From Streptomyces albiflavescens (lineage in GTDB: Bacteria > Actinomycetota > Actinomycetes > Streptomycetales > Streptomycetaceae), in NCBI RefSeq assembly GCF_014645835.1, contig NZ_BMMM01000031.1:42976-106975 (forward strand): 64,000 nt of DNA, written 5' to 3'. Positions within the stretch are counted from its first letter, which is position 1, and each line of letters begins with the position of its first letter. Below the pieces are notes generated by a model. That model ran no database searches. It was not told the DNA's origin and saw nothing but the letters and a program-made list of their open reading frames with translations. The position numbers and the translations under genes were made by a program. Below are positions 32,266 through 41,900 of the stretch, piece after piece.

Positions 32266-34259
32266 CCGCGCCGTCCGCAGACCCCTTCTGGACCCCGGAC
32301 CCGGAGTCCGCCGAACGCAGCCGCATCGCGGACTTCGCCCGCCGGGCCGCCCGTCACCGAGGCCTCGAAGCCGCCGCGCCCACCGACTACGCCGCCCTGC
32401 ACCGATGGTCCGTCACCGACTTGGAAGGCTTCTGGGGCGCGGTCTGGGAGTACTTCGACATCGAGGCGTGGACGCCGTACGAGCGGGTGCTGGCCGAGGA
32501 GAGGATGCCCGGCGCCGACTGGTTCCCCGGTGCCACCCTCAACTACACCCACCACGTCCTGCGCAACCTCCCGTCCGACGACCCGGCGATCATCGCGCTG
32601 GACGAGACGGGCTCCGGATGCGAAGTGACCGGCGGGCGGCTGCGCGCCGAGGTGTCCTCCGTAGCCGCGACCCTGCGCGACTTGGGCGTCGGCCCGGGCG
32701 ACCGGGTCGTCGGCTACCTCCCCAACACCCCGCACGCCGTCGTCGCCTTCCTCGCCGCCGCGAGCCTGGGCGCCGTCTGGTCGGTGTGCGGCCAGGACTA
32801 CGCCCCCAACGCCGCCGCCGACCGCTTCGCCCAGCTCGAGCCCTCCGTCCTGATCGCCGCCGACGGCTATCTCTTCAACGGCACCAGGCACGACCGCCGC
32901 GAGGCGACCCTCGACCTGGCCCGCGCCCTGCCCACCCTGAAGGCCACGGTGCTCGTGGACCACCTGGGCCTGCGCCGGCCACAGGGCGCCCACCCTTCGC
33001 TCGTCATCCCCTGGGAGGACGCGTCCACCCGAACCGAGCACCTCACCTGCGTCCCCGTGCCGTTCGACCATCCCCTGTGGGTCGTCTTCTCCTCCGGCAC
33101 CACCGGCCTGCCCAAAGGCATCGTCCACGGCCACGGCGGCGTCCTGCTGGAGCATCTGAAAACCCTGGGCCTGCACTCGGACCTCGGTCCCGGCGACCGC
33201 CTCCTGTGGTACACCACCACCCACTGGATGATGTGGAACCTGGTCGTCTCCACCTTGCTGACCGGCGCGACGACCTGCACGTACGACGGCAGCCCCGCCC
33301 CGTTCGCGCGCCCGGACGTCCTCTGGGAGCTGGCGGCCCGCCACCGCGTCACCCTCTTCGGCACCAGCCCCCAATATCTGCTGGGCATGGCCAAGTTCGG
33401 CATCGACCCGTCCGTGCACGACCTGTCGGCGGTCCGTGCCGTCGGCTGCACCGGCTCGACACTGCCCGCCTCCGCCTATCCCTGGGTCCGCGACCACGTG
33501 GGCGACCACGTTCAGCTCGCCTCCATCAGCGGCGGCACCGACGTCGTCTCCGGCTTCGCGGGCAGCGCCCCGACCACCCCTGGATGGGCGGGAGAGCTGT
33601 CCGCCCCCCACCTGGGCGTGGCCCTGGCCGCCTACGACACCGAGGGCCTCCCGGTCGTGGACCAGGTCGGCGAGCTGGTCGTCACCCGCCCCATGCCGTC
33701 GATGCCGCTGTACTTCTGGAACGATCCCGACGGCACCCGCTACCGCGACGCCTACTTCGGCGCGTATCCGGGAGTGTGGCGGCACGGCGACTGGATCACG
33801 CTCACCTCCCACGGTTCGGTGATCGTGCACGGCCGCTCCGACTCCACCCTCAACCGCAACGGCGTGCGCCTGGGCAGCGCGGACATCCACGACGTCGTCG
33901 AACGCCTCCCGGAGATCACCGAAGCCCTGGTCATCGGCGCGGAGGAACCGGACGGCGGCTACTGGATGCCGCTGTTCGTCGTCCCCGCGGCCGACGTGAC
34001 CCTCGACGACGCCCTCCGCGACCGGATCCGCGACGCGATCCGCGCAGGCGCCTCACCCCGCCACGTCCCCGACGAGATCCTCGAAGTCCCCGCCATCCCG
34101 CACACCCGCACGGGCAAGAAACTCGAGGTCCCCGTCAAACGCCTCCTCCAGGGCGCCCCCGCCGATCAGGTCGTCAGCCGTGCCGGCGTGGACGCACCCG
34201 AACTCATCGACTTCTATGCCCGACTGGGAGCCGACCGCCGGAAAAGGATCACTGGGTGA
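32262..34259 (+). CDS. Acetoacetyl-CoA synthetase
   Basis: The 665-residue adenylate-forming ligase has the AMP motif FSSGTTGLPKGIVHG, the acetoacetyl-CoA-synthetase-typical YTTTHWMMWNLV and SGGTDVVSGFAG blocks, and the C-terminal catalytic lysine in HTRTGKKLEVPVK. Length matches the family (about 650). It activates acetoacetate with ATP and CoA. In this operon it implies that ring fission releases acetoacetate or a similar 3-oxoacid, as the homogentisate route does. It is the last operon gene. Confidence 0.92.
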   Translation: MTAPSADPFWTPDPESAERSRIADFARRAARHRGLEAAAPTDYAALHRWSVTDLEGFWGAVWEYFDIEAWTPYERVLAEERMPGADWFPGATLNYTHHVLRNLPSDDPAIIALDETGSGCEVTGGRLRAEVSSVAATLRDLGVGPGDRVVGYLPNTPHAVVAFLAAASLGAVWSVCGQDYAPNAAADRFAQLEPSVLIAADGYLFNGTRHDRREATLDLARALPTLKATVLVDHLGLRRPQGAHPSLVIPWEDASTRTEHLTCVPVPFDHPLWVVFSSGTTGLPKGIVHGHGGVLLEHLKTLGLHSDLGPGDRLLWYTTTHWMMWNLVVSTLLTGATTCTYDGSPAPFARPDVLWELAARHRVTLFGTSPQYLLGMAKFGIDPSVHDLSAVRAVGCTGSTLPASAYPWVRDHVGDHVQLASISGGTDVVSGFAGSAPTTPGWAGELSAPHLGVALAAYDTEGLPVVDQVGELVVTRPMPSMPLYFWNDPDGTRYRDAYFGAYPGVWRHGDWITLTSHGSVIVHGRSDSTLNRNGVRLGSADIHDVVERLPEITEALVIGAEEPDGGYWMPLFVVPAADVTLDDALRDRIRDAIRAGASPRHVPDEILEVPAIPHTRTGKKLEVPVKRLLQGAPADQVVSRAGVDAPELIDFYARLGADRRKRITG

Positions 34260-34791
34260 CGGACGGCGGCGGCCGCGTCGGGCCGTCTCTCCCCGGACTC
34301 CCCAGGAGCCCAGAGCCAGTCCCGTCGCTGTCTGCTGGTGGTGCACGCCTAACACGCCGGTGAACTGCGGAAATGGGTACCGTTGAGGCGGGTGGCGGTT
34401 GAGGCGGGTGGCAGTTGGGTGGCCCGGGAATGGTCCGCATCGTGGCCGCAGTTTCGGCAGGCTGCGCGGTCGGGCAGACCCCGAGGCGCTCGGGACGCCA
34501 CGCAGCAGGCCGAGAAGCCGGCGGCGGAGGACGACCCTCCCCGGCTCCCAGCCGCCGGGCCCGACCAAGACACACAGTGCGGGCCCCGCGCCCGGACACC
34601 CGGCCGGACGTGGCTCCCCGCGGACCCCTGGTGGCGGGCGGCGTCCGCTCCTGTTGCCCACTCGTGGCGCCGCCCCGAGGGACCGGATGCCGCACTGGAC
34701 GCCCGGCGCGACATCGACCTTGTGGGAACAGTTGACGGTTGACCGGGCCCTCAGAAGAAATGCGGCCGCCCGCTGATGGGCGGGCCGTCCT
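34260..34791. other. Non-coding gap with a tandem duplication and a hairpin
   Basis: No gene could be supported in these 530 bases; frames are open on both strands only because of base composition. Two 16-bp near-identical copies (GTTGAGGCGGGTGGC plus one base) lie at 34382-34397 and 34398-34413. A small stem CCGCCC/GGGCGG (34766-34783) may end the aromatic operon transcript. Confidence 0.6.
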
Positions 34792-34808
34792 GCCCGAGCG
34801 TCTCGGGC
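34792..34808 (-). terminator. Terminator-like hairpin after the protease gene
   Basis: GCCCGAG (34792-34798), CGT loop, CTCGGGC (34802-34808): a perfect seven-pair stem that begins two bases past the minus-strand protease stop. No T-run follows. Confidence 0.55.
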
Positions 34809-34809
34809 C

Positions 34810-35829
34810 TCACTTACGGCTGGAGGAGAACCGGTCACTGACAGAGCTGTAGACCTTCTTGGCGCCCGCTCCCAGGCGTGGTCCCGCAAGCCAGGTGTTG
34901 TCGGCCGGGCCTATGGAGGTGTTACTGACCAGGGCGAGCGCGCCGTCAGGGCTCGTGGCGAACCAGCCTCCGCCCGAGGAGCCGCCGGTCATCGTGCATC
35001 CGATCCGGTACAGCGTGGGCTGGTCGGCGTCGACCGACAGCCGCCCGGGCCGGTCCTGGCAGGAGAACATCCGTTCACCGTCGAACGGTGACGAGGCCGG
35101 GTATCCCCACGCCTTGATCGCCGGGATCCGTGTCGCCGAAGGTGCGTCGAACCACACGGGCGCCGCCTGCCCGATCGCCTCCTGCAGCGAAGCCGTACCA
35201 CTGTCCGGCGGGCGTACGTGCAGCACGGCGAAGTCGAACGCTGCACCGTCGCCTCCGGACGGGCCGCCCTGCTCGATCCACTGGGGCGATGTTTCGGCAT
35301 AGTCCGCCCACCAGGTACCGAACGGCGCGACCTGCCCCTGGCCGGCGTTGCCCCTCGCCGCACCCTCCAGACCCTCGTTGTTGTACGACGGTACGAAGAC
35401 GATGTTGCGGAACCAGGTGCCCTTGGCCCCCGCGTGCACACAGTGGCCCGCTGTCCACACCAGACTGGACGCACCGGGACGGGCGGGATCCTCGACCGCT
35501 GATCCGGAGCAGACACTGGGGCCCTCAGGGGTGTCGAAGAAGAGCTTTCCGATCACTGCCGCGTTGTCACGGTAGGGCGTCTTCTCAGCCGCCGCAGGTA
35601 CCGCGTCGGGCTCCGGGTCAGAGACTCCCGCATCCTCACCCAAGTCGTTCGGCACCGGGCTGTCGATACTTTCGGCCTCCGCCATCCGGTCCGGCGTCCA
35701 CAGACCGGGGATCACCGGGTTGGAGAAGGCAGGCAACTGGCGCTGAGCGTGGGTGCAGTTGGCCACGAGGAGCATGACCAGGACCGTGAGTCCGGCGAAC
35801 AGCCAAGGCGACTGGCGTGACGAGCGCAT
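34810..35829 (-). CDS. Secreted trypsin/V8-like serine peptidase
   Basis: The 339-residue protein has an N-terminal signal (residues 1-28), an acidic Pro/Glu-rich propeptide-like segment (about 30-90) and a chymotrypsin-fold domain. The triad is visible: VWTAGHCVH, FDFAVLHV and TGGSSGGGW. Cysteine pairs flank the active site. It would act outside the cell or at the wall. It adjoins the type VII secretion genes but is not a subtilisin-type mycosin (MycP), so a role in effector or component processing is speculative. Confidence 0.85.
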   Translation of the reverse strand: MRSSRQSPWLFAGLTVLVMLLVANCTHAQRQLPAFSNPVIPGLWTPDRMAEAESIDSPVPNDLGEDAGVSDPEPDAVPAAAEKTPYRDNAAVIGKLFFDTPEGPSVCSGSAVEDPARPGASSLVWTAGHCVHAGAKGTWFRNIVFVPSYNNEGLEGAARGNAGQGQVAPFGTWWADYAETSPQWIEQGGPSGGDGAAFDFAVLHVRPPDSGTASLQEAIGQAAPVWFDAPSATRIPAIKAWGYPASSPFDGERMFSCQDRPGRLSVDADQPTLYRIGCTMTGGSSGGGWFATSPDGALALVSNTSIGPADNTWLAGPRLGAGAKKVYSSVSDRFSSSRK

Positions 35830-35919
35830 CGGCGTACCTCTCTGGGAACGGATGCTCCGGGGCGGGGTACGGATCGGCAGTCGCGTCCCGCCTGCCCGCC
35901 CCGGAGCATCCGTCAGGCC

Positions 35920-36795
35920 TCAGTTGGAGAAGCGGATGGACTTGACCTTGAACCCGATGGTGGAGAGGTCAGCCACGTCCTTTTCGACGGTCAGCGACTT
36001 GCCGGTGCAGTCGGCGCCCTCCCAGATCTTGGCGAAGCCACTGATCTGCAGCGACCCCGAGAACTTGACGGGCTTGCAGCCCGGGCCGCCCAGGCCCTCC
36101 GCGGGGTCACCGAAGTTCGGGCTGTCGAAGAAGGTCGCGGCGGTCGCCGGAGGGGACGTCGGGCTCGGAGCAGCCCCCGTCTGACCGTCACCCCCGGTGT
36201 TGCCGGCCTTCTGGCCATCGGGAGTGACTCCGAACCAGGTGCCGCCCACACCCTGGCCGTTGGTGTCACCGGGCTTGACGTCCTTGCTGAAGAGGTACAC
36301 CGGCCAGCCGCCGATGGTCACCTGGAAGGCGCCGTCCCGCTTGATGAAACCAATCGACGACTTCGGCACTCCGTCCAGGAAGACCCGCCCGCCCTTGGCG
36401 ACCAGGTAAGGCGGCCAAGTGGTCGCGCACTCATTGAAGCAGTTGGACTTCGACGGATTCGCGGTGTCCTTGTCGAACCGGTACAGCGTGAATCCCGCGC
36501 CGTTTATCACCACCGGATCCAGCTCACCGGCCTTGCCGGCCGACAACTGCACCCACTTGCGGACCACCGGCTTCTTCGCGGCGGCCGCGGGTGCGGCACC
36601 GGCCGCCGAGTCGCCGGTATTGGCATCCGCATTGTTCTGGCTCGCGGTACCGGACTGGAACGAAAGGTCAGCCCCGGTGGCGGCGGAAGAAGACGAATCG
36701 CTGGAGTCGCTCTTTCCATCGTTGTCATTGCAAGCCGACAGCAGCAGAACGCCCAGCGCGGCACAGGAAGCAAACACCGCACGTGCACGGAACAT
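35920..36795 (-). CDS. Lipoprotein with Yx(F/W)xxD secreted repeats (PF03640-like), long form
   Basis: The start is ATG 36795, after GGGGG; the frame runs to 36864 but earlier residues only delay the signal. The 291-residue protein has a lipobox LLLSAC (cysteine at 22), a Ser/Ala/Asn-rich linker, then two secreted-lipoprotein repeats: TLYRFDKDTANP with NCFNECATTWPP, and GWPVYLFSKD with TWFGV. A C-terminal extension of about 80 residues with two cysteines is absent from the neighbour at 36990. Function of the family is unknown. The pair lies between the protease and the WXG-like genes. Confidence 0.82.
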   Translation of the reverse strand: MFRARAVFASCAALGVLLLSACNDNDGKSDSSDSSSSAATGADLSFQSGTASQNNADANTGDSAAGAAPAAAAKKPVVRKWVQLSAGKAGELDPVVINGAGFTLYRFDKDTANPSKSNCFNECATTWPPYLVAKGGRVFLDGVPKSSIGFIKRDGAFQVTIGGWPVYLFSKDVKPGDTNGQGVGGTWFGVTPDGQKAGNTGGDGQTGAAPSPTSPPATAATFFDSPNFGDPAEGLGGPGCKPVKFSGSLQISGFAKIWEGADCTGKSLTVEKDVADLSTIGFKVKSIRFSN

Positions 36796-36989
36796 CGAGA
36801 AAACCCCCGAGGGATAGATGATTGCTCGCCACGGAGGTTTCCGAAGCGAGTTCACTCTTGACACGAATTCGGGTCGCGGCCGGGTTCACCGCAGTTCGCT
36901 TGGAGACATAACCGTGACATTGGCAATCCGGAATGACGCGAGGGATATGCAACAGGCCGGTGGAGGGCGCACGCCACCGACGTGATCCG

Positions 36990-37679
36990 CTATGGCGTGA
37001 CCTTCTCGCCAGTGGGCCCCACGGCGAACCATGTTCCGCCGACGCCCTGGCCGTTGAGGTCACCCGGCTCGGTGTCGCCCGCGAAGCGGTAGACCGGCCA
37101 CCCGCCGACCGTGATCTGAATCTGGCCGTCCTGGCGGCGGATTGCCCCGACCTGGTCGTGGTCCACGCCGGCCAAGTAGACCTTGCCACCCTTCTCGATG
37201 GTCACCGGCGGCCATTTCGTGGCGCAGGCGTCGTTGCAGTTCGACTGAGACGGCTGGGCGTTGTCCTCGTCGAAGCGGTACAGCGCCGCCTGGTTGATGT
37301 TGATGAGGTGCGGTGAGCCGAGCGTCGGTGTCTTCACCGCCGACAGCTGGACCCAGCGGGGCGGCGCCTCCTGGACAGCGGCGCCGACGACGGTGCCGCC
37401 GGTGCCGGTTTGGCCGGCCTCCTGAGCCGAGGTGTCGATCAACTGCAGCGCGGCGTTCCCCGTGCTCCCACCGGGTGTCGTAGCGGGCGTCGTCGCGGGC
37501 GTCGCAGCGGGGGTCGAGGCAGCCGCGCTCGGACTGGCGTCGCCGATCTGAATGGTCTTGCCGCAGGCAGACATACTCGCCACGCCGCACAGAACCAGGA
37601 CGGACGCGACGACGCTGCGGCGGACGGGGCGGCGTGCGGTGTTGCCACGGGACAGCAGGCCTGTGCGAAGCGATGTCAT
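36990..37679 (-). CDS. Lipoprotein with Yx(F/W)xxD secreted repeats, short form
   Basis: Starting at ATG 37679, the 229-residue product has a signal with lipobox MSAC, a Thr/Pro/Ala-rich linker (TPATTPATTPG-type repeats), then the same two repeats as the 35920 gene: ALYRFDEDNAQP with NCNDACATKWPP, and GWPVYRFAGD. It ends right after the second repeat. The two genes are tandem paralogs 194 bp apart. It is divergent from the WXG-like gene at 37829. Confidence 0.82.
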   Translation of the reverse strand: MTSLRTGLLSRGNTARRPVRRSVVASVLVLCGVASMSACGKTIQIGDASPSAAASTPAATPATTPATTPGGSTGNAALQLIDTSAQEAGQTGTGGTVVGAAVQEAPPRWVQLSAVKTPTLGSPHLININQAALYRFDEDNAQPSQSNCNDACATKWPPVTIEKGGKVYLAGVDHDQVGAIRRQDGQIQITVGGWPVYRFAGDTEPGDLNGQGVGGTWFAVGPTGEKVTP

Positions 37680-37828
37680 GCCTGCAACACGAGACGGGAG
37701 GCAGCAAAGGTTCGACGCAGCAGGTGAAGGTCTGGAAAACGGACGGCCCGTGGTGAACGATCCGGCCCGCCGGACACGTGTCGTACGCGGAGGTGATTCC
37801 TCACCGCACCGCAAGGGAGAGGGTTCGG

Positions 37829-38125
37829 ATGGCTTCAGACGTCAACATACCCGGAAACGAACTCCAGGAGGCCCAGGACATGTTGGGCTTCGTGCACGAC
37901 TTCATCGACATCGGGCACAACACGTTCGACTTCGAGGCGGCATTCGGCACGGAGCTGGGCCGCGGCGCGGCTCAGAACTTCGAGAACAAGTGGGAAGACG
38001 GTCAACAGCAATTGCGGAAGCAGGTACAGGGCATCAGGGACGCCATCGGGAGCATCCTGGACGCCTTCGAGAAGACCGATCAGGACGCCGTGGCGAATCT
38101 CCAAGTCGGTGGGGGCGGACAGTGA
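37829..38125 (+). CDS. WXG100-like ESX protein
   Basis: The start is ATG 37829, after GGGAGAGGG; the 98-residue size fits the WXG100 family. Predicted as two helices separated near residues 55-60, with a tryptophan in NKWEDGQQQL close to the expected WXG turn. The C-terminus is LQVGGGGQ. It overlaps the next gene by four bases (GTGA). It is likely a small type VII secretion substrate or partner, divergent from the lipoprotein genes and convergent with the EccC operon. Confidence 0.65.
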   Translation: MASDVNIPGNELQEAQDMLGFVHDFIDIGHNTFDFEAAFGTELGRGAAQNFENKWEDGQQQLRKQVQGIRDAIGSILDAFEKTDQDAVANLQVGGGGQ

Positions 38126-38766
38126 GTCAAGCACAACGCTTTCTGCTCGACGTCCCGGATCTGTGGGATCAGATCGACCTGAGCGGAGAGGAACTGGCCA
38201 GGACCCGCGCACAGGCTCTGGCAGCGGCCCCGGGCCCGGGGGAGAAGGCCCGCATCAACGACATGTTCCGGCAGGGCCGTGAGATCGCCCGGGCGGCACG
38301 CCGGCACGGAGCGCTGCTGGCCATGGGGACGGCGACGATGTATCCGGAGGGCCTCTTCATGGCGTACGGCATGGTCTTCGCCGTCACCACGCCCAAGGGC
38401 CAGGAGCTGACGCTGCCGGTACTGTCCGCGCAGCTCGGTGTCTCCTCGGCGACGGGTGTGGCACCGAAGGACCGGGTCATCACCTCGGTGAAGGTGCCGC
38501 ATGTGGGCACGGTGGCACGCGTGACCGGGACCGAGGTGACCCGGTTGACCGGGGACATCGATGTGAAGCTGCTGACGATGCACACGATGATGCCGGTGCC
38601 GGGAACCGACGAGGACTTTCTCGTGGTCACCCTCGCCAGTCCCAACCTGCCTCTGAAGAACGAGGCGTACGACCTCTTCGACGCGATCACCAGCACCTTC
38701 CGCTTCGTTGCGGAGGACGGCTCCCAGGTCGCGACGGTGCCCGGTGACGGCGGCGACGCTGCCTGA
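38122..38766 (+). CDS. Unrecognised protein translationally coupled to WXG100-like gene
   Basis: A 214-residue protein starting at GTG 38122 within the WXG-like stop. I do not recognise the family. The N-terminal 70 residues are helical; the rest looks beta-rich with repeated hydrophobic strands (LFMAYGMVFAV, FLVVTLASPNLPL). It lacks a signal peptide and membrane helices. Coupling to an ESX-like protein suggests a dedicated chaperone or secretion partner, comparable in position to EspG-type chaperones, but no homology is claimed. Confidence 0.7.
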   Translation: MSQAQRFLLDVPDLWDQIDLSGEELARTRAQALAAAPGPGEKARINDMFRQGREIARAARRHGALLAMGTATMYPEGLFMAYGMVFAVTTPKGQELTLPVLSAQLGVSSATGVAPKDRVITSVKVPHVGTVARVTGTEVTRLTGDIDVKLLTMHTMMPVPGTDEDFLVVTLASPNLPLKNEAYDLFDAITSTFRFVAEDGSQVATVPGDGGDAA

Positions 38767-38784
38767 TCCTCCAGAAACGACAGG

Positions 38785-38829
38785 CCGAAGGGCGGCCGGG
38801 GAGGAGTACCCGGCCGCCCTTCGGTTTTT
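38785..38829 (+). terminator. Rho-independent terminator
   Basis: A perfect 16-bp stem, CCGAAGGGCGGCCGGG (38785-38800) with its complement at 38809-38824, an eight-base loop and TTTTT at 38825-38829, 18 bp after the stop at 38766. One of the few terminators with a T-run in this window. Confidence 0.9.
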
Positions 38830-38833
38830 GCCG

Positions 38834-38919
38834 TCGCGGGCCCCAACGACTCTCGGGCCCGCGAACGAGGAGATGCACCCCCGCGGGGGTTCGAAGGTGC
38901 ACCCCCTTCCCACGGGGGT
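38834..38919 (-). terminator. Hairpins ending the EccC operon
   Basis: Three further stems lie between the terminator and the EccC stop: TCGCGGGCCC/GGGCCCGCGA (38834-38843 and 38855-38864, ten pairs), the palindrome ACCCCCGCGGGGGT (38877-38890), and ACCCCC/GGGGGT (38901-38906 and 38914-38919). Together they insulate two convergent operons. Confidence 0.6.
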
Positions 38920-41900
38920 CAGGAATCGGCTTCGGACCGCGGCACCTGCACGGTGCGCAGCGATCCGTCGCCCAGGTGCAGCAGGCCCCGGCCCGGTTGC
39001 GGTGCCTGACCGACCACACCGCGGTTCAGCCGCACGCCGATGACCTCGCCGTCGCTCAGGCCCTGCGGTGACAGCAGCATGCCGGTGCGGTTGCGTTTGA
39101 CCTGGCCCATCCAGCCGGCCAGGCTCAGCGACAGCGACTCGGCGTTGCCCGCCGCCAGCAGGCCCCACCCGTTGCCCGCGCCACCTCGGGCGAACAGCGC
39201 GAGGTCCGGGTCGATCTCGGCCCCCATGAACAGCTCGGCGTCGTCGACGACGATCACCCCGCTCTCCTCGGGCACATTGCTGAGAGCCTGCCGGAACTCG
39301 GTGGCCGACACCTCCGCGTCGGTGATGAGCGCGGCGATCCCGGGACGGCCCTCGAGGCTGCGCAGAGGTGATCGCCTCGGGGCGAGCACGACCAGGCCCG
39401 CACCGGCGGCCAGCAGCGAGTGCGCGGCGGTGAGCAGTGCGGTGCTGCGGCCGGTGCGCGGCGGACCGGCGATGACGAAGGTCGGCACATCGGTGAGGTC
39501 GGGGCCGAGCGAGGTGAGGGTGTCGCCGCCGACCGCGACCAGCGGCCGCATCGGCCCGCCACGGGTATGCAGGGTGAGAGCGTCGGCGTAAGAGATCCGG
39601 TCGGGCAGTACGTCCAGCCCCAGCGCGCGGCGCGCCGCCGGAACACCGGTCTCCCGCTCGGTCAGCTCCTGGCCCAGGTTGAGGAGGAACTCGGCCTGGG
39701 CGGCGCCGGACAGGTCGTCGCCGAGGACCGCGATCTGCGCCTCGCTCAGGTCCTGGGTGCGGATGCCGCGCCCGGGTGGGGGGTCGGAGGGTGCCGACCG
39801 GGTCGGGATGCCGACGCTGGAGTAGTCCTGGCGGTCGTTGAGCCGCAGGACGATCTTGTCCTCGGTGGTACCGGAGAACCGGCTGTTGCCCAGCACCCGG
39901 TCGCCTGCCAGGACGACATGGATCCCGACGCCCGCGCCGTCGCGCAGCAGCCGGATCATCCGCTCCAGGTAGCTGCCGTTGTCGTACGCGGTGAACTCGC
40001 GCTCGAAGACCTCGAAGCGGTCGACCATCAGCACGATATGGGGAAGCCGCTCGTCTGCGGCCTGCATCCGGCGCAGTTCGGTGAGGTCGGCCGTGCCCTG
40101 GCCGCCGAGCACGCTCTGCCGGGAGGTCAGTTCGGCGCCCAGCCGGTCCAGCAGCCGTCCCAGCCGCTCGACCTGGTTGCGGTCGACGACGGCGCCGCAG
40201 TGCGGCAGCGCCGTCAGCGCGTTGAGCGCGCCGTTGCCGCAGTCGATGCCGTACAGGTGTACGTCGTCGGCGCCGTGAGCCTGGCCGAGCGCGGCGGCCA
40301 GGGTGCGCAGCGTCTGGGAACGCCCGCTGCGGGGCGACCCGATGATGTGCAGATGGCCGGCACGGTCCAGGTCGAACACCAACGGGGAACGGCTCTGCTG
40401 CGCCGGCAGGTCGACCATGCCGTACTCCACCGCCGGCAGCGCGGCCTGTCGTTCCGCGGTGGGCTTGGGAGCGGGCGGCGCTGCCCACTCCAGCAGCGCG
40501 GGCAGCGGCGGGAGCCAGGGACTGGGCTGCCGGCGCACGTCGGCGAGCCGCGCCGCCTGCGCGATGGCCGCCGTCAGGACCGCCAGATCGGTGACGGCCT
40601 CCGGCTGCGCGGAGCCGGAACCGCCGCGGGACCGGCCGACGGGCAGTGGGCCACCGAGATCACGCCAGGAGACCACCTGCGCCTGGATCGGCACCTCCGC
40701 GCCTGCCGGGACCGCCGCCCCGCCGGGCCGACGGCCGCCGACCCGGCCGGCCTGGAAGGGCAGCAGGGCCGACGGGCCCAACCGGGCGTAGGCGCGGCCG
40801 GGGTTGGCCGGGGAGATGTCGCCGGAGTCGGGCGCGTCGATGATGTCGCGGCTCTCGGAGGTGTCGGTGGTGCGCAGCGCGATCCGCAGGTTGGTGTTGG
40901 CGCGGATGTCCGGGGTGACCGCGCCGCCGGGCCGCTGGGTCGCCAGGATCAGGTGGATGCCGAGGGAGCGGCCGCGCTGGGCGATGTTGACCAGGCCCGA
41001 GATGAAGTCGGGCAGTTCGCGCACCATGGACGCGAACTCGTCGATGACCAGCAGCAGCCGCGGCAGCGGCGGCAGTACGTCGCCGCCGCGCGTGCGCTTG
41101 TCGAGATAGTCCTCGATGTCCTTGGCGCCCGCCTGCGCCAGCTGCGTCTCACGGCGTCGCAGCTCGGCGCCGAGCGAGACCAGGGCACGCTCCACCAACT
41201 GTGTGTCGAGGTCGGTGACCAGGCCGACGGTGTGCGGCAGGTCGGCGCATTCGGCGAAGGCGCTGCCGCCCTTGTAGTCGACCAGCACGAACGTCATCTC
41301 GTCGGGCCGGTTCACCACCGCCAGCGTGGCCACCAGGGTCTGCAGCAGCTCCGACTTGCCGGAACCGGTCGTTCCCGCGATCAGCGCGTGGGGACCGTCA
41401 CGGACCAGGTCGACGGCGAACTCCCCGTCGTAGCCGACGCCCAGGGCCGCCCTGGTGCTGCGGCCCCCGAGCGACCAGCCGGCCACCAGCGCCTCCGCCG
41501 TCGGCGGCTCGATGTCCAGCAGGTCCAACAGGCGTACCGAGCCGGGCAGCGCGCTCTCGTCGCTGTCCCCGACACCCCGCAGCGGAGCCAGCGCCCGCCC
41601 GAAGGGTTCGTACCAGCCGGACTCCGGCGAGTCGGTGCGTACGTTCTCCAGCGCCGCACCGGCTCCAGTGCGGACCCTGGAGGTGGTGGCGGCGGAATCG
41701 GTGACGACGACGGCGCCGCATTCCTCGGGCAGCAACCGCTCCTCACGGTCGATGCAGAGGGTGTGGACGCCCACCGACGGACCGTCCCGCAGCAGGGCGA
41801 TGACTCCCGGGAGGGACCGGGCCCGGCGCGCCTGCTCCAGGACGACCAGGATGTCCGGGTAGCCGTTCACCCCGCCCCGGGTCAGGTCCGGCCCGGCCGC

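Noticed and set aside
34260..34791. Several short frames of about 70-150 codons between the CoA-synthetase and protease genes
   Set aside because: All are frame shadows with no start signal or known domain.
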